From positions 25,251,254 through 25,315,253 of the forward strand of contig NC_087065.1 in NCBI RefSeq assembly GCF_963678635.1: a stretch of 64,000 bases of DNA, written 5' to 3'. The position numbers were made by a program, and so were the translations under genes. This DNA comes from Symsagittifera roscoffensis (Eukaryota; Xenacoelomorpha; Acoela; Convolutidae). Below are positions 22,201 to 33,116 of the stretch, piece by piece. Under the pieces are notes generated by a model. That model had not been told where the DNA came from, did no database searches, and worked only from the letters and a program-made list of their open reading frames with translations. The stretch's first letter is position 1; the number at the start of each line of letters is the position of its first letter.

Positions 22201-24772
22201 GTCACTTGCTCCCAAATGTCGCCTGCTCACATTTGTCTTTTGCTCTCAGTTGTCGCTTGCTTCCAATTGTCGCTTGCTTCCAATTTTCGCTTGCTTCCAG
22301 TTGTCGCTTGCTCCCAGTTGTCCCTTGTTCCCAGTTGTCGCTTGCTCCCAATTGTCGCTTGCTCCCAATTGTCGCTTGCTCCCAATTATCGCTTGCTCCG
22401 AAATTTCGCTTGCTCCCAATTGTCGCATGCTCCCATTTATCGCTTGCTCCAGATGTTCGCTTGGTTCCTATTGTCGCTCGTTCCCAGTTGTCGCTTGCTC
22501 ACAAATGTCGCTTGTTTCAAATGTTAGCTTGATCCCATGCCGCTTGCTCCCAATTGTCGATTACTCCCAATCCAATTGTCGCTTGCTCCCAATTGTCGCT
22601 TGCTCCCATTTAAAGCTTGCTCCCAATGTTCACTTGCTCCCAAATGTCACTCGCTCCAGTTGTCGCTTGCATCAGTTGTGGCTCTCTCCCATTTCTCGCT
22701 TCCTCCCAATTGTCGCTTGCTCCCAATTGTCGCTTGCTCCCAATTGTCGCTTGCTCCCAATTGTCCTTTGCTCGAAATTGTCGGTTGCTTCAAATGTTCG
22801 CTTGCTCCCAATTATCGCTTGCTCCAAATTATTGCTTGCTTCCAATTGTCGCTTGCTTCAAATTGTCGTTTGCTTCCAATTCTCGCTTGCTTCCAATTGC
22901 CGCTTGCTCCCAGTTGTCCCTTGTTCCCAGTTGTCGTTTGCTCCCAATCGTCGCTTGCTGCGAAATGTCGCTTGCTCCCAATTGTCGCATGCTCCCATTT
23001 ATCGCTTGCTCCCAATGTTCGCTTGGTTCCAATTGTCGCTCGCTCCCAGGTGTCGCTTGCTCACAATTGTCGCTTGCTTCAAGTGTTAGCTTGCTCCCAT
23101 GCCGCTTGCTCCCAATTGTCGATTACTCCCAATTGTCGCTTGCTCCCAATTGTCGCTTGCTCCCATATATATATAGCTTGCTCCCAATGTTCACTTGCTC
23201 CCAAATGCCACTCGCTCCAGTTGCCGCTTGCATCAGTTGTGGCTCTCTCCCAAATTTCGCTTCCTCTGAATTGTCGCTTGCTCGATATTGGCGCTTGCTC
23301 CCAACTGTCGCTTGCTCCCAAATGTCCCTTGCTCCCAAATGTTGCTTGCTCCCAAATGTCGCTTGCTCCCAATTTTTGCTTGCTCTCATTGATCGCTGGC
23401 TACCAATTCTCGCTTCCTCCCAATTTTAGCTTGCTTCCATTTGTCGCTTGCTTCCATTTGCCGCTTGCTCAAAAATGTCGCTTGCCCCCAGTTGTTGCTT
23501 CTTCAGAATTGACGCTTAATGCAAATGTTCGCTCTCTCCTAATTATCGCATACTCTCAATTACTGCTTGCTCCCAATCATCGCTTGCTCCCAATTATCGG
23601 TTGCTTCCAGTTGTCGCTTGCTCCTATTTATCGCTTGCTCCCAATTGTCGCTTGCTCTCAATGTTCGCTTGCTCCCATCAATCTCTTGCTCCCAATGTTC
23701 GCTTGATTCCAATTGTCGCTCGCTCCCAGTTGTCGCTTGCTTACAATTGTCGATTGCTCCAAATGTTCGCTTGCTCTCAATTATCGCTTGCTCCCAATTA
23801 TCCTTTGCTTCCATTTGTCGCTTGATTCCAAATGTCGCTTGCTCCCAATTGTCGCTTGCTCCCAGTCGTCGCTTGCTCACATTCGTCGCTTCCTCCCAAT
23901 TGTCATTTTCTCCCAATTGTCGCTTCCGCCCAATTGTCGCTTGCTCGCAGTTGTTGCCTGCTCCCAATTATCGTTTGTCCCAATTATCGCTTGCTTCCAA
24001 TTGTCGCTTGCTTGCAATTGTCGCTTGCTCCCAGTTGTCGCCTGCTCCCAGTTGTCGCTTGCTCCTAAGTATCGCTTGCTCCCAATTGTCGCTTGCTCTC
24101 AATGGTCGCTTGCTTCCATTAATCGCTTGCTCCCAATATTCGCTTGCTTCCAATTGTCACTCACTCCCAATTGTCGCTTGCCTACAATTGTCGATTGCTC
24201 CAAATGTTCGCTTGCTCCCAATTTTCACTTGCTCCCAACTATCACTTGCTTCCAATTGTCGCTTGCTTCCAATTGTCGCTTGTTCCCAGTTGTCGCTTGA
24301 TCCCAGTCGTCGCTTGCTCCCATTCGTCGCTTCCTCCTAATTGTCGCTTTCTCCCAATTGTCGCTTCCGCCCAATTGTCGCTTGCTCCCAGTTGTTGCTT
24401 GCTCCCAATTATCGCTTGTCCCAATTATCGCTTGCTTCCAATTGTCGCTTGCTTACAATTGTCGCTTGTTCCCAGTTGTCGCTTGATCCCAGTCGTCGCT
24501 TGCTCCCATTTGTCACTTCCTCCCAATTGTCGCTTTCTCCAAATTGTCGCTTCCGCCCAATTGTCGCTTCCGCCCAATTTTCGCTTGCTCCCAGTTGTTG
24601 CTTGCTCCCAATTATCGCTTGTCCCAATTATCGCTTGCTTCCAATTGTCGCTTGCTTGCATTTGTCGCTTGCTCCCAGTTGTCGCCTGCTCCCAGTTGTC
24701 GCTTGCTGCCAGTCGTCGCTTGCTCCCATTCGTCGCTTGCTCCCATTCGTCGCTTGCTCCCATTCGTCGCTT
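19231..24772 (+). repeat. Large segmental copy 2 (about 5.5 kb)
   Basis: Second copy of 11,508-17,254. Substitutions are sparse: 'gcatggttccattt' near 20,700 against 'gcatgcttccattt' near 12,958, and 'gctcaacaatg' near 20,920 against 'gctcaaaaatg' near 13,180. It lacks the 289-bp internal duplication of copy 1. Matching stops near 24,772, where copy 1 continues 'cttcctcccag' and this copy adds another 'cattcgtcgc' monomer. Confidence 0.93.
23165..23175 (+). repeat. Short AT dinucleotide run, copy 2
   Basis: Same 11-base run as at 15,647, exactly 7,518 bp away. It was therefore duplicated with the large segment and has not changed length since. Confidence 0.95.
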
Positions 24773-25379
24773 GCTCCCATTCGTCGCTTCCGCCCAATTG
24801 TCGCTTGATCCCAGTTGTTGCTTGCTCCCAATTATCGCTCGTCCCAATTATCGCTTGCTTCCAATTGTCGCTTGCTCCCAGTTGTCGCCTGCTCCCAGTT
24901 GTCGCTTGCTCCTAATTATCGCTTGCTCCCAATTGTCGCTTGCTCTCAATGGTCGCTTGCTTCCATTAATCGCTTGCTCCCAATGTTCGCTTGCTTCCAA
25001 TTGTCACTCACTCCCAGTTGTCGCTTGCCTACAATTGTCGATTGCTCAAAAGGTTCGCTTGCTCCCAATTATCGCTTGCTCCCAATTATCGCTTGCTCCC
25101 AACTATCGCTTGCTTCCAATTGTCGCTTGCTTCCAATTTTCGCTTGCTCCCAGTTGTCGCTTGCTCCCAGTCGTCACTTGCTCCCATTCGTCGCTTCCTC
25201 CCAGTTGTCGCTTTCTCCCAATTGTCGCTTCCGCCCAATTGTCGCTTGCTCCCAGTTGTTGCTTGCAACCAATTATCGGTTGTCCCAATTATCGCTTGCT
25301 TCCAATGCTCGCTTGCTTCCAATTGTCACTCACTCCCAGTTGTCGCTTGCCTACAATTGACGATTGCTCCAAATGTTCG

Positions 25380-25855
25380 CTTGCTCCCAATTATCGCTTG
25401 CTCCCAACTATCGCTTGCTTCCAATTGTAGCTTGCTTCCAGTTGTCGCTTGCTCCCAGTTGTCGCTTGCTCCCATTTGTCGCTTGCTCCCATTTGTCGCT
25501 TGCTCCCATTTGTCGCTTGTTCCCCGATGTCGCTTTCTCCCAATTGTCGCCTGCTCCCAATTTTCCCTTGCTCCCAATTGACGGTTGCTCCCAATTGTCG
25601 CTTGCTCCAAATTGTCGCTTGCTCTTAAATGTTGCTGGCTCTCAATTGTCGCTTGCTCCCAAATGTCGCTTGCTCTCAATTGTCACTCACTCCCAGTTGT
25701 CGCTTGCCTACAATTGTCGATTGCTCCAAATGTTCGCTTGCTGCCAATTATCGCTTGCTCCCAACTATCGCGTGCTTCCAATTGTCGCTTGCTTCCATTT
25801 GTCGCTTGTTCCCAGTTGTCGCTTGCTCTCAATGGTCGCTTGCTTCCATTAATCG
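25380..25855 (+). repeat. 476-bp tandem unit, copy 1
   Basis: Exactly 28 monomers, matching 25,856-26,331 at offset 476. No difference was noticed between the two by eye. It carries 'gttccccgatgtcgc', 'ttttcccttgctcc' and 'ctcttaaatgttgctgg' monomers. Confidence 0.88.
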
Positions 25856-26670
25856 CTTGCTCCCAATTATCGCTTGCTCCCAACTATCGCTTGCTTCCAA
25901 TTGTAGCTTGCTTCCAGTTGTCGCTTGCTCCCAGTTGTCGCTTGCTCCCATTTGTCGCTTGCTCCCATTTGTCGCTTGCTCCCATTTGTCGCTTGTTCCC
26001 CGATGTCGCTTTCTCCCAATTGTCGCCTGCTCCCAATTTTCCCTTGCTCCCAATTGACGGTTGCTCCCAATTGTCGCTTGCTCCAAATTGTCGCTTGCTC
26101 TTAAATGTTGCTGGCTCTCAATTGTCGCTTGCTCCCAAATGTCGCTTGCTCTCAATTGTCACTCACTCCCAGTTGTCGCTTGCCTACAATTGTCGATTGC
26201 TCCAAATGTTCGCTTGCTGCCAATTATCGCTTGCTCCCAACTATCGCGTGCTTCCAATTGTCGCTTGCTTCCATTTGTCGCTTGTTCCCAGTTGTCGCTT
26301 GCTCTCAATGGTCGCTTGCTTCCATTAATCGCTTGCTCCCAATTATCGCTTGCTCCCAATTATCGCTTGCTCTCAACTATCGCTTGCTTCCAATTGTCGC
26401 TTGCTTCCAATTGTCGCTTGCTCCCAGTTGTCGCTTGCTCCCAGTCGTCGCTTGCTCCCATTCGTCGATTCCTCCCAATTGTCGCTATCTCCCAATTGTC
26501 GCTTCCGCCCAATTGTCGCTTGCTCCCATTTGTTGCTTGCTCCCAATTATCGGTTGTCCCAATTATCGCTTGCTTCCAATTGTCGCTTGCTTCCAATGCT
26601 CGCTTGCTTCCAATTGTCACTCACTCCCAGTTGTCGCTTGCCTACAATTGTCGATTGCTCCAAATGTTCG
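25856..26670 (+). repeat. 815-bp tandem unit, copy 1 (contains 476-bp copy 2)
   Basis: Matches 26,671-27,485 at offset 815 (48 monomers minus one base). Its first 476 bp are the second copy of the 476-bp unit. Private differences from the next copy include 'gttccccgatg' against 'gctccccgatg'. Confidence 0.86.
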
Positions 26671-27485
26671 CTTGCTCCCAATTATCGCTTGCTCCCAACT
26701 ATCGCTTGCTTCCAATTGTAGCTTGCTTCCAGTTGTCGCTTGCTCCCAGTTGTCGCTTGCTCCCATTTGTCGCTTGCTCCCATTTGTCGCTTGCTCCCAT
26801 TTGTCGCTTGCTCCCCGATGTCGCTTTCTCCCAATTGTCGCCTGCTCCCAATTTTCCCTTGCTCCCAATTGACGGTTGCTCCCAATTGTCGCTTGCTCCA
26901 AATTGTCGCTTGCTCTTAAAGGTTGCTGGCTCTCAATTGTCGCTTGCTCCCAAATGTCGCTTGCTCTCAATTGTCACTCACTCCCAGTTGTCGCTTGCCT
27001 ACAATTGTCGATTGCTCCAAATGTTCGCTTGCTGCCAATTATCGCTTGCTCCCAACTATCGCGTGCTTCCAATTGTCGCTTGCTTCCATTTGTCGCTTCT
27101 TCCCAGTTGTCGCTTGCTCTCAATGGTCGCTTGCTTCCATTAATCGCTTGCTCCCAATTATCGCTTGCTCCCAATTATCGCTTGCTCTCAACTATCGCTT
27201 GCTTCCAATTGTCGCTTGCTTCCAATTGTCGCTTGCTCCCAGTTGTCGCTTGCTCCCAGTCGTCGCTTGCTCCCATTCGTCGATTCCTCCCAATTGTCGC
27301 TATTTCCCAATTGTCGCTTCCGCCCAATTGTCGCTTGCTCCCATTTGTTGCTTGCTCCCAATTATCGGTTGTCCCAATTATCGCTTGCTTCCAATTGTCG
27401 CTTGCTTCCAATGCTCGCTTGCTTCCAATTGTCACTCACTCCCAGTTGTCGCTTGCCTACAATTGTCGATTGCTCCAAATGTTCG
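26671..27485 (+). repeat. 815-bp tandem unit, copy 2
   Basis: Second 815-bp unit. It differs by 'cttaaaggttgctgg' for 'cttaaatgttgctgg' and 'cgcttcttccc' for 'cgcttgttccc', among a few others. Confidence 0.86.
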
Positions 27486-28029
27486 CTTGCTCCCAATTAT
27501 CGCTTGCTCCCAATTTTCGCTTGCTCCCAACTATCGCTTGCTTCCAATTGTCGCTTGCTTCCAGTTGTCGCTTGCTCCCAGTTGTCGCTTGCTCCCAGTC
27601 GTCGCTTGCTCACATTCGTCGCTTCCTCCCAATCGTCGCTTTCTCCCAATTGTCGCTTCCGCCCATTTGTCGCTTGCTCCCAGTTGTTGCCTACTCCCAA
27701 TTATCGCTTGTCCCAATTATCGCTTGCTTCCAATTGTCGCATGCTTGCAATTGTCGCTTGCTCCCAATTGTGGCTTGCTCTCAATGGGCGCTTGCTTCCA
27801 TTAATCGCTTGCTCCCAATATTCGCTTGCTTCCAATTGTCACTCACTCCTAATTGTCATTTGCCTACAATTGTCGATTGCTCCAAATGTTCGCTTGCTGC
27901 CAATTATCGCTTGCTCCCAACAATCGCGTGCTTCCAATTGTCGCTTGCTTCCAATTGTCGCTTGTTCCCAGTTGTCGCTTGCTCTCAATGGTCGCTTGCT
28001 TCCATTAATCGCTTGCTCCCAATGTTCGC

Positions 28030-29081
28030 TTGCTTCCAATTGTCACTCACTCCCAGTTGTCGCTTGCCTACAATTGTCGATTGCTCCAAATGTTCGCTTG
28101 CTCCCAATTATCACTTGCTCCCAATTATCGCTTGCTCCCAATTATCGCTTGCTCCCAACTATCGCTTGCTTCCAATTGTCGCTTGCTTCCAATTGTCGCT
28201 TGCTCCCAGTTGTCGCTTGCACCCAGTTGTCGCTTGCTCCTAATTATCGCTTGCTCCCAATTGTCGCTTGCACTCAATGGTCGCTTGCTTCCATTAATCG
28301 CTTGCTCTCAATGTTCGCTTGCTTTCAATTGTCACTCACTCCCAGTTGTCGCTCGCCTACAATTGTCGATTGCTCCCATTCGTCGCTTCCTCCCAATTGT
28401 CGCTTGCTTCCAATTATCGCTTCCGCCCAATTGTCGCTTGCTCCCAGTTGACGCTTGCACCCAGTTGTCGCTTGCTCCTAATTATCGCTTGCTCCCAATT
28501 ATCGCTTGCTCCCATATATCGCTTGCTCCCAACTATCGCTTGCTTCCAATTGTCGCTTGCTTCCAATTGTCGTTTGCTCCCAGTGGTCGCTTGCTCCCAG
28601 TCGTCACTTGCTCCCATTCGTCGCTTCCTCCCAATTGTCGCTTTCTCCCAATTGTCGCTTCCGCCCAATTGTCGCTTGCTCCCAGTTGTTGCTTGCTACC
28701 AGTTATCGGTTGTCCCAATTATCGCTTGCTTCCAATATTCGCTTGCTTCCAATTGTCACTCACTCCCAGTTGTCGCTTGCCTACAATTGTCGATTGCTCC
28801 AAATGTTCGCTTGCTCCCAATTATCGCTTGCTCCCAATTATCGCTTGCCCCAATTATCGCTTGCTTCCAATTAACGCTTGCTTGCAATTGTCGCTTGCTC
28901 CCAGTTGTCGCCTGCTCCCAGTTGTCGCTTGCCCCTAATTATCGCTTGCTCCCAATTGTCGCTTGCTATCAATGGTCGCTTGCTTCCATTAATCGCTTGC
29001 TCCCAATGTTCGCTTGCTTAAAATTGTCACTCACTCCCAGTTGTCGCTTGCCTACAATTATCGCTTGCTCCCAATTATCGC
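28030..29081 (+). repeat. 1,052-bp tandem duplication, copy 1
   Basis: 62 monomers minus two bases, matching 29,082-30,133 at a constant offset of 1,052 bp. I see two substitutions over the whole length: 'gctttcaatt' near 28,321 against 'gcttccaatt', and 'tcgtcacttgc' near 28,604 against 'tcgtcgcttgc'. It contains 'tcactcactccc', 'cttccgccc' and 'gctcccatatatcgc' monomers. Confidence 0.93.
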
Positions 29082-30133
29082 TTGCTTCCAATTGTCACTC
29101 ACTCCCAGTTGTCGCTTGCCTACAATTGTCGATTGCTCCAAATGTTCGCTTGCTCCCAATTATCACTTGCTCCCAATTATCGCTTGCTCCCAATTATCGC
29201 TTGCTCCCAACTATCGCTTGCTTCCAATTGTCGCTTGCTTCCAATTGTCGCTTGCTCCCAGTTGTCGCTTGCACCCAGTTGTCGCTTGCTCCTAATTATC
29301 GCTTGCTCCCAATTGTCGCTTGCACTCAATGGTCGCTTGCTTCCATTAATCGCTTGCTCTCAATGTTCGCTTGCTTCCAATTGTCACTCACTCCCAGTTG
29401 TCGCTCGCCTACAATTGTCGATTGCTCCCATTCGTCGCTTCCTCCCAATTGTCGCTTGCTTCCAATTATCGCTTCCGCCCAATTGTCGCTTGCTCCCAGT
29501 TGACGCTTGCACCCAGTTGTCGCTTGCTCCTAATTATCGCTTGCTCCCAATTATCGCTTGCTCCCATATATCGCTTGCTCCCAACTATCGCTTGCTTCCA
29601 ATTGTCGCTTGCTTCCAATTGTCGTTTGCTCCCAGTGGTCGCTTGCTCCCAGTCGTCGCTTGCTCCCATTCGTCGCTTCCTCCCAATTGTCGCTTTCTCC
29701 CAATTGTCGCTTCCGCCCAATTGTCGCTTGCTCCCAGTTGTTGCTTGCTACCAGTTATCGGTTGTCCCAATTATCGCTTGCTTCCAATATTCGCTTGCTT
29801 CCAATTGTCACTCACTCCCAGTTGTCGCTTGCCTACAATTGTCGATTGCTCCAAATGTTCGCTTGCTCCCAATTATCGCTTGCTCCCAATTATCGCTTGC
29901 CCCAATTATCGCTTGCTTCCAATTAACGCTTGCTTGCAATTGTCGCTTGCTCCCAGTTGTCGCCTGCTCCCAGTTGTCGCTTGCCCCTAATTATCGCTTG
30001 CTCCCAATTGTCGCTTGCTATCAATGGTCGCTTGCTTCCATTAATCGCTTGCTCCCAATGTTCGCTTGCTTAAAATTGTCACTCACTCCCAGTTGTCGCT
30101 TGCCTACAATTATCGCTTGCTCCCAATTATCGC
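29082..30133 (+). repeat. 1,052-bp tandem duplication, copy 2
   Basis: Second copy, about 99.8% identical by eye. Its right end coincides with the change of monomer family at 30,133/30,134. Confidence 0.93.
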
Positions 30134-30436
30134 TTGCTCTCAACTATGTTGTCGGTTGCTCCCAATTCCCGCTTGCTCCCAATTGTCGCTTGCTCCCAAT
30201 TGTCGCTTGCTGCCAATTGTCTCTTGCTCGCAATTGTCGCTTGCTTCCAATTGATGTTTGCTCCCAATTGTCGCTTGCTGCCAATTGTCTCTTGCTCCCA
30301 ATTGTCGCTTGCTTCCAATTGTTGTTTGCTCCCAATTGTCGCTTGCTGCCAATTTCCGCTTGCTGCCAATTGTCGCCTGCTCCCAACTATCGCGTGCTTC
30401 CAATTGTCGCTTGCTTCCAATTGTCGATTGTCGCTT

Positions 30437-30452
30437 GCTCCCAGTTGGGAGC
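30437..30452. other. 16-bp hairpin palindrome at an inversion point
   Basis: GCTCCCAGTTGGGAGC: 7-base arms GCTCCCA and TGGGAGC around a 2-base centre. It is formed where a normal + monomer meets a reversed fragment. Confidence 0.95.
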
Positions 30453-30471
30453 TTCCAGTTGGGAGCTTCCA
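30444..30471 (-). repeat. Inverted monomer fragment, 14 bp x 2
   Basis: Two direct copies of gttgggagcttcca at 30,444-30,457 and 30,458-30,471. 'ttgggagc' is the reverse complement of the monomer core gctcccaa, so this is antisense satellite sequence. It is the only place I find orientation reversed. One + frame across it reads QLGASN, the start of the peptide normally encoded only by the - strand. Confidence 0.88.
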
Positions 30472-30904
30472 ATTGCTTCCAATTGTCGCTTGCTCCCAGT
30501 TGTCGCTTGCTTCCAGTTGTCGTTTGCTTCCAGTTGTCGTTTGCTTCCAGTTGTCGTTTGCTTCCAAATGTAGCTTGCTCACAATTGCCGCTTGCTCCCA
30601 ATTGTCGCTTGCTCCCAATTGTCGCTGGCTCCCAATTGAGGCATGCTGCCAATTGTCTCTTGCTCCCAATTGTCGCTTGCTCCCAGTTGTCGCTTGCTCC
30701 TAGTTGTCACTTGCTACCAAATGTCGCTTGCTCCCAATTCTCGCTTGCTCCCAATTGTCGTTTGCTCCCAATTGTCGCTGGCTCCCAATTGTCGCTGGCT
30801 CCCAATTGTCGCTGGCTTCCAATTGTCGCTTGCTGACAATTGTCGCTTGCTCCCAATTGTCGCTTGCTTACAATTAATCTTTGCTCCCAATTGTCGCTTG
30901 CTCC

Positions 30905-30982
30905 CAACTTGCTCCCAATTGTCTCTTTCTCTCAAATGTCGCGGGCTTACCAAATGTCGTTTGATTCCAGATATCCCAATTG
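30905..30982 (+). repeat. caacttgctccc/atatccc module, copy 1
   Basis: About 77 bp: a partial 11-bp monomer (caacttgctccc), 'tgtctctttctctc', 'aaatgtcgcgggc', 'tcgtttgattcc', then 'agatatcccaattg'. This copy reads 'gcgggcttaccaaatg', one base longer than the others. Confidence 0.88.
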
Positions 30983-31120
30983 TCGCTGGCTCCCAATTGT
31001 CGCTGGCTTCCAATTTTCGCTTGCTGCCAATTTCCGCTTGCTGCCAATTGTCGCTTGCTCCCAATTGTCGCTTGCTCCCAAACGTCGCTTGCTCTCAATT
31101 GTCGCTTGCTCTCAATTGTC

Positions 31121-31510
31121 GCTGGCTTCCAACTGTCGCTTGCTCCCAGTTGTCGGTTGCTCCCAATTCTCGCTTGCTCCCAGTTGTCGCTTGCTCCCAA
31201 TTGTCGCTGGTTCCCAATTGTTGCTGGCTCCCAATTGTCGCTTGCTCCCAATTGTCGCTTGTTCCCATTGTCGCTTGCCCCCAGTTGTCGTATGCTTCCA
31301 GTTGTCGTTTGCTCTCAATTGTCGCTGGCTTCCAACTGTCGCTTGCTCCCAGTTGTCGGTTGCTCCCAATTCTCGCTTGCTCCCAGTTGTCGCTTGCTCC
31401 CAATTGTCGCTGGTTCCCAATTGTTGCTGGCTCCCAATTGTCGCTTGCTCCCAATTGTCGCTTGTTCCCATTGTCGCTTGCCCCCAGTTGTCGTATGCTT
31501 CCAGTTGTCG
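31121..31510 (+). repeat. 203-bp tandem pair
   Basis: The stretch starting 'gctggcttccaactgtcgc' at 31,121 recurs at 31,324 (offset 203, twelve monomers minus one base) and runs to about 31,510. Both copies carry 'cggttgctcc', 'cttgttcccattg' and 'cgtatgcttcc' monomers. Confidence 0.87.
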
Positions 31511-31977
31511 GTTGCTCCCAATTCTCGCTTGCTCCCAATTGTCGCTTGCTCCCAATTGTCGCTTGCTCCCAATTGTCGCTGGTTCCCAATTGTCGCTTGC
31601 TGCCAAATGTCTCTTGCTCCCAATTGTCGCTTGCTCCCAGTTGTCGATTGCTTTCAGTTGTCGTTTGCTCCTAAATGTAGCTTGCTCCCAATTGCCGCTT
31701 GCTCCCAATTGTCGCTTGCTCCCAATTGTCGCTGGCTCCCAGTTGTCGCTTGCTGCCAATTGTCTCTTGCTCCCAATTGTCGCTTGCTCCCAGTTGTCGA
31801 TTGCTCCTAGTTGTCACTTGCTCCCAAATGTCGCTTGCTCCGAATTGTCGCTTGCTCCCAACTGTCGCTGGCTCCCAATTGTCGCTGGCTTCCAACTGTC
31901 GTTTGCTGACAATTGTCGCTTGCTCCCAATTGTCGCTTGCTTCCAATTGTTTTTTGCTCCCAATTGTCGCTTGCTCC

Positions 31978-32054
31978 CAACTTGCTCCCAATTGTCTCTT
32001 TCTCTCAAATGTCGCGGGCTCCCAATTGTCGTTTGATTCCAGATATCCCAATTG
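31978..32054 (+). repeat. caacttgctccc/atatccc module, copy 2
   Basis: Same module with 'gcgggctcccaattg'. It is preceded by a 'gttttttgctcc' monomer where most copies have 'aattaatc'. Confidence 0.88.
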
Positions 32055-33116
32055 TCGCTGGCTCCCAATTGTCACTTGCTGCCAATTTCCGCTTGCTGCC
32101 AATTGTCGCTTGCTCCCAATTGTCGCTTGCTCCCAAACTTCGCTCGCTCTCATTGTCGCTGGCTCCCAACTGTCGCTTGCTCCCAGTTATCGGTTGCTCC
32201 CAATTCTCGCTTGCTCCCAATTGTCGCTTGCTCCCAATTGTCGCTTGCTCCCAATTGTCGCTTGCTCCCAATTGTCGCTTGCTCCCAATCGTCGCTGGTT
32301 CCCAATTGTCGCTGGCTCCCAATTGTCGCTTGCTCCCAATTGTCGCTTGCTCCGAGTTGTCGCTTGCTTCCAGTTGTCGTTTGCTCCCAAAGGTCGCTTG
32401 CTCCTAATTGCCGCTTGCTCCCAATTGTCGCTTGCTCCCAATTGTCGCTTGCTCCCAATTGTCGCTGGCTCCCAATTGTCGCTTGCTGCCAATTGTCTCT
32501 TGCTCCCAATTGTCGCTTGCTTCCAATTGTTGTTTGCTGCCAATTGTCGCCTGCTCCCAATTGTCGCTTGCTCCCAACTGTCGCTTGCTCCCAAATGTCG
32601 CTTGCTCCCAATTGTCGCTTGCTCCCAATTGTCGCTTGCTCCCAGTTGTCGCTTGCTTCCAGTTGTCGTTTGCTCCCAAAGGTCGCTTGCTCCTAATTGC
32701 CGCTTGCTCCCAATTGTCGCTGGTTCCCAATTGTCGCTGGCTCCCAATTGTCGCTTGCTCCCAATTGTCGCTTGCTCCCAGTTGTCGCTTGCTTCCAGTT
32801 GTCGTTTGCTCCCAAAGGGCGCTTGCTCCTAATTGCCGCTTGCTCCCAATTGTCGCTTGCTCCCAATTGTCGCTTGCTGCCAATTTCCGCTTGCTGCCAA
32901 TTGTCTCTTGCTCCCAATTGTCGCTTGATTCCAATTTCCGCTTGCTGCCAATTGTCGCCTGCTCCCAATTGTCGCTTGCTCCCAATTGTCGCTTGCTCCC
33001 AAATGTCGCTTGCTCTCAATTGTCGCTTGCTCCCAATTGTCGCTGGCTCCCAATTGTCGCTTGCTCCCAGTTGTCGCTTGCTCCCAGTTGTCGCTTGCTC
33101 TCAATTGTCGCTTGCT

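Larger units (their letters stand above)
24773..28029 (+). repeat. Expanded sub-array with 476- and 815-bp units
   Basis: Contains nested tandem copies. A 476-bp (28-monomer) unit occurs at 25,380-25,855 and 25,856-26,331, and an 815-bp unit at about 25,856-26,670 and 26,671-27,485. The region corresponds to the 17,255-19,230 interval of the first 7.7-kb unit but has been lengthened by these amplifications. Confidence 0.87.

Noticed and set aside
30437-30452. Hairpin as a rho-independent terminator
   Set aside because: Arms are only 7 bases with a 2-base loop, no T-run follows and no gene lies upstream. It is explained by the inverted monomer fragment.
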